This document shows, in pieces, positions 1-5,964 of a stretch of DNA of 30,942 bases. Positions within the stretch are counted from its first letter, which is position 1. Each line of letters opens with the position of its first letter. Both the position numbers and the translations under genes were made by a program. The notes below the pieces were generated by a model. It searched no databases, had not been told where the DNA came from, and saw only the letters and a list, made by a program, of their open reading frames with translations. Location: the NCBI GenBank assembly GCA_002432025.1, contig DJFE01000035.1:15839-46780 (forward strand), in the 5' to 3' direction. This DNA comes from Candidatus Avelusimicrobium stercoris. Lineage in GTDB: Bacteria > Elusimicrobiota > Elusimicrobia > Elusimicrobiales > Elusimicrobiaceae.

Positions 1-35
1 TTGCTCAAATATAAAGGCCTTAACAAGGAGAAAAA

Positions 36-692
36 ATGAAAGGATTTATGAATAGTTTGTTGTTGTCATCCCCGAGGAATTTAGTCGGGGATCCGTTGTT
101 ATTAAAAAAGAAAAACGACAGATTCCCGAACCCTGCGGGCCGCCCCACACTCGGGAATGACATCGTTATGAAAAAAGGAGGTCATCCGGAATTTAGTTCA
201 GAATCTACCACTTGGGTTGTTAGCCGTGGATTTACTTTAATTGAACTATTAGTCGTTGTACTTATCATCGGTATTTTGGCGGGGGTGGCATTGCCGCAAT
301 ACCAAAAGGCTGTGGCCAAGGCACGTTTTACGCAAATGATTACGGCGGGCAAATCGTTAAAAGACGCAATGGAAGTATATTATATGGCAAATGGGGATTA
401 CCCAGTGTATTGGAGCGATTTGGATATCACTTATCCTGGTTGTAGTGAAAGAGAAGGCCGATACTTACTTCGGTGTGATAAATTTATAGTAGATATGTTT
501 GCCGGAGAAAATAAAAACCTTGTTTTTTATGATACATATGGATTGGAAAATGACGGGAAAGATAAAGATACCGGTTTTTTAGGCTCACATACGCAAGCCA
601 CTTATACGGTTTGGCTGGACCAGTCGGAAAATCCCGGGAAAACTTCTTGCAGTAGCAGAATTACAGGCCTGTGCCAAAGTATGGGTTTTTAG
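36..692 (+). CDS. Type IV prepilin (pseudopilin-like) with repeat-expanded leader
   Basis: This is a type IV pilin or pseudopilin subunit, made as a prepilin, cut by a PilD-type peptidase and assembled into a cell-surface fibre. The prepilin motif is G65|FTLIELL (Glu at mature position 5), followed by the hydrophobic helix and the VALPQYQKAV segment; the C-terminal half carries cysteines at about residues 136, 147, 205 and 214 that could form the pilin disulphide. AAGGAG at 25-30 lies 5 nt before the ATG at 36, which reads MKGF. GGATTT (Gly-Phe) occurs at 42-47 and again at 228-233, where GFTLIELL begins. The 180 bp between them is repeat DNA read in frame, so the ancestral leader may have been only MKG. 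A later ATG at 168 would give 174 aa but lacks a good ribosome site. Pilin identity is secure; the functional start and processing of the 65-residue leader are uncertain. Confidence 0.85.
   Translation: MKGFMNSLLLSSPRNLVGDPLLLKKKNDRFPNPAGRPTLGNDIVMKKGGHPEFSSESTTWVVSRGFTLIELLVVVLIIGILAGVALPQYQKAVAKARFTQMITAGKSLKDAMEVYYMANGDYPVYWSDLDITYPGCSEREGRYLLRCDKFIVDMFAGENKNLVFYDTYGLENDGKDKDTGFLGSHTQATYTVWLDQSENPGKTSCSSRITGLCQSMGF
48..233. repeat. Composite palindromic repeat inserted in pilin leader
   Basis: The stretch holds three repeat copies: 65-95 (GTCATCCCCGAGG...GGGGATCCG), 119-161 in the opposite orientation (CAGATTCCCGA...TCGGGAATGAC), and a degenerate copy at 181-207 (GTCATCCGGAATTTAG...). It is flanked by GGATTT at 42-47 and 228-233. 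With one flank copy it is 186 bp, exactly 62 codons, with no stop in the pilin frame. The copies match repeats at 10694-10724 and 30736-30885. In-frame palindromic elements of this kind are known in Rickettsia; relatedness to those is only an analogy. Confidence 0.8.
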
Positions 693-703
693 CAAATATA
701 AAA

Positions 704-740
704 AGCACCCCGGGCGTAATGAACCTGGGGTGTTTTATAT
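704..740. terminator. Bidirectional terminator between pilin and tlyA
   Basis: CACCCCGGG (706-714) pairs with CCTGGGGTG (724-732) with one G-U pair. T-rich runs on both sides (TTTTATAT on plus, CTTTTTATAT on minus) let it end both convergent genes. Confidence 0.8.
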
Positions 741-773
741 TAGTGCGCGTCCTTGCAAAATAGTATGGCGCTA

Positions 774-1553
774 TTAATCAAAAGGTCGCGAACAATCTGC
801 CGCCCGCAGGGTAACGTGCCACAGGTATTCGGTGTTGCCGTGTGTGCCTTTAATGGGGCTTTCTATTACTTCGCCGCAAACGCCGCCGTATTTTTCCTGT
901 AAGTTTTCCTTAAAAAAATCCTGTACGCGTTTAATTGCTAATTGGCGGTTTTCCTCAGTTTTTACAATGCCGTGCGGCACCTGCTTGGGCGTCAGTTCAA
1001 ATTGCGGTTTAATTAAAAATACGATTTCACTTTCCGGCGCCATCACTTTAAAAAGCGGCTCCATAATCATTGTAAGCGAAATGAAAGACACATCCACTGC
1101 CGCAAATTGCGGGGCTTCGTCAAACAAATCCGCTGTCATATAGCGGGCGTTTGTTTCGGGCTTAAAGTGAAAATTTTTATAGCGGCGCATTTCATCAGCC
1201 AGTTGCCCTTTGCCCACGTCCACGCCATAGACCTCTTTGGCCCCGGCCTGAATCATACAGTCGCTAAATCCGCCCGTCGCTACGCCGATATCCACGCATA
1301 CTTTGTTCTTAATATCAATGTTCCAATGCTTTAAGGCGCCGGCCAATTTCAGGCCGCCGCGCGACACATACGGGCAGGATTTTTCTTTGAGGGAAATTTT
1401 GTCCTCAGGCAAAATGGTGCGGTCGGCGCGGGTGTCAATTTCACCGTTTACCAACACTTCGCCCGCCATAATGGAGGCCTGCGCGCGGTTGCGGCTTTGG
1501 AAGAAGCCCTGTTCTACAAGTGCCATATCCAGACGTAATTTTTTATTTGCCAT
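774..1553 (-). CDS. tlyA: TlyA family rRNA 2'-O-methyltransferase
   Basis: This is a TlyA/hemolysin-A family SAM-dependent methyltransferase, which in characterised members methylates riboses in 16S and 23S rRNA. With the start used here (259 aa) an S4 RNA-binding domain covers about residues 1-60, followed by the linker YVSRGGLKL and the SAM-binding motif VDIGVATGGFSDC near 87-99, then DVSFISL. The ATG at 1553 is chosen because GAGG lies 6 nt upstream; upstream in-frame ATGs lack spacing. The start overlaps the end of xseB by 11 nt, as the last gene of the zapA-rarA-xseA-xseB-tlyA operon. The C-terminal tail LRAADCSRPFD is coded by DNA that resembles the repeats at 17572-17737. Function as haemolysin is unlikely; the rRNA role is family knowledge. 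Confidence 0.9.
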   Translation of the reverse strand: MANKKLRLDMALVEQGFFQSRNRAQASIMAGEVLVNGEIDTRADRTILPEDKISLKEKSCPYVSRGGLKLAGALKHWNIDIKNKVCVDIGVATGGFSDCMIQAGAKEVYGVDVGKGQLADEMRRYKNFHFKPETNARYMTADLFDEAPQFAAVDVSFISLTMIMEPLFKVMAPESEIVFLIKPQFELTPKQVPHGIVKTEENRQLAIKRVQDFFKENLQEKYGGVCGEVIESPIKGTHGNTEYLWHVTLRAADCSRPFD

Positions 1554-1788
1554 TTTCATCCTCGGCCAGGTCGGTGTCAAAGGGTTCCGTCATCATTTCG
1601 GCCCCCTTCTTTTTTAATTCTTCCACTTTAAATTTGACGGTTTCCAACTTTTGCGAAAGTTCCTTGGAAAGGGTTACGCCCTCTTCAAACAGTTTGACGG
1701 ACGCGTCCAAATCGGTTTGCTCTTCCTCCAACTTGGCGACGATTTCCTCCAAGCGGGAGAGTTGTTTTTCAAAATTAAATTTTGTCAT
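1543..1788 (-). CDS. xseB: Exodeoxyribonuclease VII small subunit
   Basis: XseB is the small, helical subunit of exonuclease VII, which binds XseA and supports single-strand DNA degradation to oligonucleotides. At 81 aa the length is normal. The N-terminal FEKQLSRLEEIVAKLE and the LFEEGVTLSKEL segment are family hallmarks, and the chain is predicted to be two helices with a charged tail. The gene sits 6 nt after the xseA stop with GAGG just before its ATG, and its 3' end overlaps tlyA. Adjacent xseA confirms the call. Confidence 0.93.
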   Translation of the reverse strand: MTKFNFEKQLSRLEEIVAKLEEEQTDLDASVKLFEEGVTLSKELSQKLETVKFKVEELKKKGAEMMTEPFDTDLAEDENGK

Positions 1789-1794
1789 AAATCC

Positions 1795-3000
1795 TCACTT
1801 AACGGTGGTATGAATCATACCGTCCTGTACTTGAATATATACGGTTTCACCCGGGGCGGTTTGGTTTACCCGGCTGATGACGGAGCCGTCCCGCTTGCGC
1901 GTAATGCTGTACCCGCGTTTTAACACGGCTTGCGGGCCGAGTGCCGACAGTTGGCCTTGGGCCAGTTTAAAGCGGTGTGAAAAATTATTCAGTTTTTCCT
2001 TCCAAGCATTTTCCAAGCGGGCGTTTAGTTCGTCCAAATCCTGTTCTTTATTTTGCGTAATGGTTTCCGGGTGTGCAAATACTCGGCTGTTTATGCACAG
2101 GTCGTAGCGGCGTTTGGCGCGTTCGTAAAACAAACTAACAGATTGTAACAAGCGTTTTTGTAATTGCTTGATATAATCTTGCGTGTTTTGGGAGTTTTTT
2201 ACCACCAGCTCCGCCGCGGCGGACGGAGTGGGGGCGCGTAAATCGGCTACGAAATCGGCAATGGTAAAATCTACTTCGTGCCCTACGCACGAAATAACAG
2301 GAATTTTACTTTTAAAAATAGCGCGCGCGACAACCTCTTCGTTAAACGCCCATAAATCTTCTATGCTTCCGCCCCCTCGCCCAACTAATAACACATCTAG
2401 CGCAGGTTTAAAACGGTTTAAATCCGCAATGGCTTGGGCGATTTGCGGGGCGGCTTCGTCCCCTTGCACAAGCACCGGGGCAATTAAAATTTCTAAATGC
2501 GGGCTACGGCGCTTTAACACGGATAAAATATCCCGCACCGCCGCTCCCGTGGGCGAGGTTACCACGCCGATACGCTGGGGGTAAGCGGGAATCGGTTTTT
2601 TATGTTCGGGGGCAAAGAGGCCCTCGGCCTCTAATTTCTTTTTTAATTTTTCAAATTCCAAATACAGGTTGCCCTTGGACAAGGCTTCTACGGTTTTCAC
2701 CACAATTTGGTAACGCCCCTGTTTGGCGTAGCAGGACAAACTGCCCCACACGCGGACCTGTAACCCTTCTTGCAGTTCACCCGGGAATTTGCGTGCGTCC
2801 CATTTGAACATTACAGCAGATAACAGGGCTTCACGGTCCTTTAAATCAAAGTAAATGTGCCCGCTGGCGGCTTCGCGCAGGTTGCTGATTTCGCCCTCTA
2901 CAAAGATATCGCGGAAGACTCCCTCCAACGTCTGCTTGACGGCAAGCGTAATGGCGGTAACAGTGAAAACCTGTCCTCTAAAAGGGGCTTCGGGTTCCAT
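1795..3000 (-). CDS. xseA: Exodeoxyribonuclease VII large subunit
   Basis: XseA is the catalytic subunit of exonuclease VII, acting on single-stranded DNA ends in repair. The 401-aa protein has an N-terminal OB-fold (about 10-105, including HIYFDLKD) followed by the catalytic domain with GVVTSPTGAAVRDIL, the glycine loop GRGGGSIEDLWAFNEE, and SCVGHEVDFTIADFVADLRAPTPSAA, all diagnostic. A coiled-coil region follows, then a C-terminal VLKRGYSI segment. It starts directly at the end of rarA (no intergenic base) and precedes xseB by 6 nt, so the three repair genes are almost certainly one transcript. Confidence 0.95.
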   Translation of the reverse strand: MEPEAPFRGQVFTVTAITLAVKQTLEGVFRDIFVEGEISNLREAASGHIYFDLKDREALLSAVMFKWDARKFPGELQEGLQVRVWGSLSCYAKQGRYQIVVKTVEALSKGNLYLEFEKLKKKLEAEGLFAPEHKKPIPAYPQRIGVVTSPTGAAVRDILSVLKRRSPHLEILIAPVLVQGDEAAPQIAQAIADLNRFKPALDVLLVGRGGGSIEDLWAFNEEVVARAIFKSKIPVISCVGHEVDFTIADFVADLRAPTPSAAAELVVKNSQNTQDYIKQLQKRLLQSVSLFYERAKRRYDLCINSRVFAHPETITQNKEQDLDELNARLENAWKEKLNNFSHRFKLAQGQLSALGPQAVLKRGYSITRKRDGSVISRVNQTAPGETVYIQVQDGMIHTTVK

Positions 3001-4248
3001 TTATTCTCCTTTGATTTTTTTGAGCCGTTCAATGAGGGCGGCTTCTTTGCCCAATACACCGGGTTTAAAAAATTTCACCGGGCTGGGCATATAGAGTTGT
3101 TTAACGTAATGGTTGGGATAATCGTGCGCGTATTTGTAGCCGCGGTTTTTACCGCCGGAGCGCAAATTGTCCGGCACCGGGCGGTATTTGCCTTCGCGTA
3201 CTTCTTGCAGGGCGGCGTCCACCGCCAAGTAAGCGGAGTTGCTTTTGGGACAGCAGGCCACATAAATAGCCGCGTGCGCCAAGGGGATGCGGACTTCGGG
3301 CATACCCAACTCTTCCGCCGCTTGGAACGCGGCCTGCGCAATCATCAGCGCGGCGGGCTCGGCAAGCCCCACATCCTCGCTGGCGCAAATTAAAATGCGC
3401 CGCGCGATAAAGCGCGGGTCCTCGCCGCTTTCCAGCATACGTGCCAGCCAATAAACGGCGGCGTCCGGGTCTGAACCGCGCATTGATTTAATAAAAGCGG
3501 AAATAATATCGTAATGCTCGTCGCCCTTTTTATCGTAATTTAAGTGGCGGCGTTGGATGCACTCTTGCGCAATTTCCAAGGTAATATGTTTTATTTTATC
3601 CTCGCCCGGTTCCGTGGTTACAAACGCCAGTTCAGCCGCGTTTAGCATTTTGCGGCTGTCGCCGTTGGCTTGCGCGATAAAATAGTCGGCGGCGTCTGGG
3701 GCGATTTTCGCGTGTTCCTTTTCGGCCGCGCGCGTTAAAATTTTAAGCAAATCTTTTTCGCCCAACGCCTTAAATTCAAAAACGGAAAAACGGGATAACA
3801 ACGCGGTATTAATATAAAAGTATGGGTTTTCGGTCGTAATGCCGATTAAAATAATGTCCCCGCGCTCCACGGACGGTAATAATACATCCTGCTGGGTTTT
3901 GTTAAAGTGGTGGATTTCGTCCAAAATGACCAAGGTACGCTTCTGGTCAAAGGTGGGCGTGCGGGCACGCTCCTTGGCCTCCGCCAGAACCTTTTTAATA
4001 TCCGCCACCCCTGCGGCGGCGGCGTTTAGTTCTACCGTATAGGCCTGCGTGCGCGAAGCGATATAGCGTGCGGTGGCCGTTTTGCCACAGCCGGGCGGGC
4101 CAAAGAAAACGGCGGATTTAATCATATCCGCTTCCAGCAGGCGGCGCAACATTTTGCCCGGGCCCAACAAGTGCGGTTGCCCGGCAAATTCTTCTAATGT
4201 TTTTGGCGCTTGGCGCGCGGCCAGCGGAATATTTTCGTCTTCTTGCAT
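3001..4248 (-). CDS. rarA: Replication-associated recombination protein A (AAA+ ATPase)
   Basis: RarA/MgsA (WRNIP1 family) is a clamp-loader-like AAA+ ATPase that acts at stalled replication forks. Walker A GPPGCGKT is at residues 50-57, Walker B LVILDEIH at about 106-113, sensor 1 IGITTENP near 135-142, and an arginine-finger region LLSRFSVFEF follows. The C-terminal half has the family tetramerisation region with MRGSDPDAAVYWLARM and the terminal YAHDYPNHYVKQ. At 415 aa the length is typical. It lies 4 nt after zapA and abuts xseA, placing it in a repair operon. Confidence 0.94.
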   Translation of the reverse strand: MQEDENIPLAARQAPKTLEEFAGQPHLLGPGKMLRRLLEADMIKSAVFFGPPGCGKTATARYIASRTQAYTVELNAAAAGVADIKKVLAEAKERARTPTFDQKRTLVILDEIHHFNKTQQDVLLPSVERGDIILIGITTENPYFYINTALLSRFSVFEFKALGEKDLLKILTRAAEKEHAKIAPDAADYFIAQANGDSRKMLNAAELAFVTTEPGEDKIKHITLEIAQECIQRRHLNYDKKGDEHYDIISAFIKSMRGSDPDAAVYWLARMLESGEDPRFIARRILICASEDVGLAEPAALMIAQAAFQAAEELGMPEVRIPLAHAAIYVACCPKSNSAYLAVDAALQEVREGKYRPVPDNLRSGGKNRGYKYAHDYPNHYVKQLYMPSPVKFFKPGVLGKEAALIERLKKIKGE

Positions 4249-4252
4249 AAAT

Positions 4253-4540
4253 TTATTTATGGGTGGCGTTCAGGGCGGATTGCAGTTTTACAATCAAATC
4301 GTCCACGCGGGATTCTTCTTCCTTGCGTTTCCCGCCGTCGTTTTGGCGTTGCAAATACGCCACGGCCGCAAAGTGAAGTGCGGTCATAAGGGCTTGTTTG
4401 AGCGTATCTATTTCGTCCAAACTCTGCATATATTTTTCCACCGTTGCGGCTAGGTCCGTCAGTTCCACGGCGCCGAGTTCGGTGGTTTCTATATCCAGCG
4501 GGATACGCTTGATTTCTACTTGAACAATCTCTTTGGCCAT
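4253..4540 (-). CDS. zapA: ZapA-like cell division protein
   Basis: This 95-aa protein looks like ZapA, which binds and bundles FtsZ at midcell. It has a short N-terminal strand region (KEIVQVEIKRIPLDI) and a long helical C-terminal half with VEKYMQSLDEIDTLKQALMT and ALHFAAVAYLQRQ, matching ZapA layout. It is the first gene of the minus-strand operon. Its ATG has no Shine-Dalgarno; a TAAAAT box lies 8 nt upstream, suggesting a leaderless or nearly leaderless message. zapA commonly neighbours pheT in other bacteria, and here it diverges from pheS, which supports the call. Sequence identity in this family is low, so the assignment is moderate. Confidence 0.7.
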   Translation of the reverse strand: MAKEIVQVEIKRIPLDIETTELGAVELTDLAATVEKYMQSLDEIDTLKQALMTALHFAAVAYLQRQNDGGKRKEEESRVDDLIVKLQSALNATHK

Positions 4541-4548
4541 ATAAGGTT

Positions 4549-4578
4549 ATTTTACTTTTTTCCTTCTTTTTTTTGCAA
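4549..4578 (-). promoter_or_regulatory. Promoter of zapA-rarA-xseAB-tlyA operon
   Basis: On the minus strand TTGCAA (4573-4578), an 18-nt spacer and TAAAAT (4549-4554) lie upstream of zapA. The -10 box ends 8 nt before the ATG, so transcription would begin at or next to the start codon. No ribosome site is present in that gap. Confidence 0.6.
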
Positions 4579-4625
4579 AAAGAAGCAAAGTTATTATTCT
4601 TCTTTTTCTGGGAGCAGAAAAAGAA
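4563..4625. repeat. Two A/T-rich inverted repeats upstream of zapA
   Basis: TTCTTTTTCTG (4600-4610) and CAGAAAAAGAA (4615-4625) form a perfect 11-bp inverted repeat with loop GGAG. A second one, CTTCTTTTT... with AAAAAGAAG, spans 4563-4585 and overlaps the zapA promoter. They precede the large hairpin at 4638-4757 and may be part of the same element. Confidence 0.7.
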
Positions 4626-4637
4626 CCAAAAAGACTC

Positions 4638-4757
4638 GTTGCCCAACGCCTTATAAAATGCAGGTTTTGCCGGGCATTTTTATAACTCGCCTGCGGCTCA
4701 AACAAATAAAAATGCTCCTCCGCCAAAACCGCCTTTTATAAACAAGGCAAGGGCAAC
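4638..4757. repeat. 120-nt long imperfect hairpin in zapA-pheS spacer
   Basis: Outer arms GTTGCCC (4638-4644) and GGGCAAC (4751-4757) are complementary. The pairing continues inwards through GCCTT/AAGGC, ATAAAA/TTTTAT, GGTTTTG/CAAAACC and GCATTTTTAT/ATAAAAATGC, with small bulges, to a loop near 4685-4705 that holds CGCCTGCGGCTCAAACA. There is no credible coding frame. It could be a non-autonomous (REP/MITE-like) element or a structured RNA; nothing here decides which. Confidence 0.7.
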
Positions 4758-4901
4758 CAAACAACCAAAAGGTAAAAGCGTATACCGATTGCCGTCACGG
4801 ATACAAAACGGGCCAAGCCCGGCCTTCACAACAGAAACGGACAAAAGGAAACTACTTTTTAAAATGCCGCTTTATTTTCCCTATACAGCCGCCTAAAATA
4901 C

Positions 4902-4907
4902 TATAAT
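4902..4907 (+). promoter_or_regulatory. -10 box immediately before pheS
   Basis: TATAAT ends 7 nt before the pheS ATG at 4915, and no Shine-Dalgarno is visible. A TAAAAT at 4894-4899 with TTTATT at 4871-4876 (17-nt spacer) is an alternative. The -35 is weak in either reading. Confidence 0.45.
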
Positions 4908-4914
4908 AAGATAT

Positions 4915-5955
4915 ATGACTATCACCGAATTTCAACAAGCCTGCTCCGCTATTGAGCAGGACTACAAAACAAAAATCAGCCAAGCGGCCGATTTAGCCGC
5001 CGTGGAAGAACTGCGCGTAGCGGCCCTCGGGCGCAAAGGCGCATTAACGGAACTTTTAAAAGGTTTAAAAGATTTTTCCATTGAAGAAAAGAAACAAGCC
5101 GGCCCCTTGGGCAACGCCTTAAAGGCCGCCCTCTCCGCCGCGCTGGACGAAAAAACCGAATTTTTTGCCGCTAAACAAATTAACGACGAATTAAATAAAG
5201 TAAACTTGGATTTGACTCTCCCCGGCTACCCCGTGGCCAAAGGCCACCGCCACCCGCTTTCCGTGGCGCAGGACCGTATGACGACGATTCTTTCCCGCTT
5301 GGGTTTTGAGTGGGCCGAAGGCCCGTGGGTGGAGGACGAAAAGCATAACTTTGATTTGCTTAACATCCCTCTGCACCACCCGGCGCGCGACGCACAGGAT
5401 ACCTTTTTTGTGGACGGCAAAATGCCGCTCGTACTGCGCACGCACACCTCTAACGTGCAAAGCCGCTATATGGAAAAACATAAACCGCCGCTTCGCATTA
5501 TGGCCCCGGGCCGCGTATTTAGAAACGACAGTTTGGACGCTACGCACAGCCCCGTGTTCCACCAAATTGAAGGCTTGTATGTGGATAAAAACGTCAGTAT
5601 GGCCAGCCTCAAAAGCGACTTAACCGCCTTTATGAAAGGTCTCTTTGGCAATAAGGCCGAAATCCGTTTCCGCCCGTCGTTCTTTCCGTTTACGGAACCC
5701 AGCGTAGAAGTGGACGTGAAATGCGTCTTCTGCCAAGGTAAAGGGTGCAACGTGTGTAAGGGCAGCGGCTGGATTGAAATGTTGGGCGCGGGTGTTGTGC
5801 ACCCCAATGTGCTTAGAAACTGCGGCATTGACCCCGAACAGTTTAGCGGGTACGCCTTTGGTATGGGCGTGGAACGCTTGGCGATGATGATGCTCAACAT
5901 TAAAGATATCCGCACGTTTTACGAAAACGACTTGCGCGTACTCAAACAATTTTAA
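4915..5955 (+). CDS. pheS: Phenylalanine--tRNA ligase alpha subunit
   Basis: PheS forms the catalytic half of the alpha2-beta2 synthetase that charges tRNA-Phe. It has an N-terminal coiled-coil (about 1-90) that contacts tRNA, and the class II core with motif 2 RVFRNDSLDATHSPVFHQIEG and motif 3 GYAFGMGVERLAMM. A CxxC pair set (CVFCQGKGCNVCKGSGW) lies before ML GAGVVHPNVL, as in many bacterial PheS proteins. The length of 346 aa is normal. pheT follows after 9 nt. No ribosome site precedes the ATG, and a TATAAT box 7 nt upstream hints at leaderless translation. Confidence 0.97.
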   Translation: MTITEFQQACSAIEQDYKTKISQAADLAAVEELRVAALGRKGALTELLKGLKDFSIEEKKQAGPLGNALKAALSAALDEKTEFFAAKQINDELNKVNLDLTLPGYPVAKGHRHPLSVAQDRMTTILSRLGFEWAEGPWVEDEKHNFDLLNIPLHHPARDAQDTFFVDGKMPLVLRTHTSNVQSRYMEKHKPPLRIMAPGRVFRNDSLDATHSPVFHQIEGLYVDKNVSMASLKSDLTAFMKGLFGNKAEIRFRPSFFPFTEPSVEVDVKCVFCQGKGCNVCKGSGWIEMLGAGVVHPNVLRNCGIDPEQFSGYAFGMGVERLAMMMLNIKDIRTFYENDLRVLKQF

Positions 5956-5964
5956 GGACGGATT

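Noticed and set aside
4257..4646. 129-aa minus-strand open frame upstream of and overlapping zapA
   Set aside because: It runs through the A/T inverted repeats (Lys/Phe runs) and then overlaps zapA in another frame; no ribosome site and no domain.
4638..4757. 6S RNA at the hairpin near zapA
   Set aside because: Position fits the common ssrS-zapA link, but I could not identify the large central bubble or closing stems typical of 6S RNA, so it is left as a hairpin repeat.
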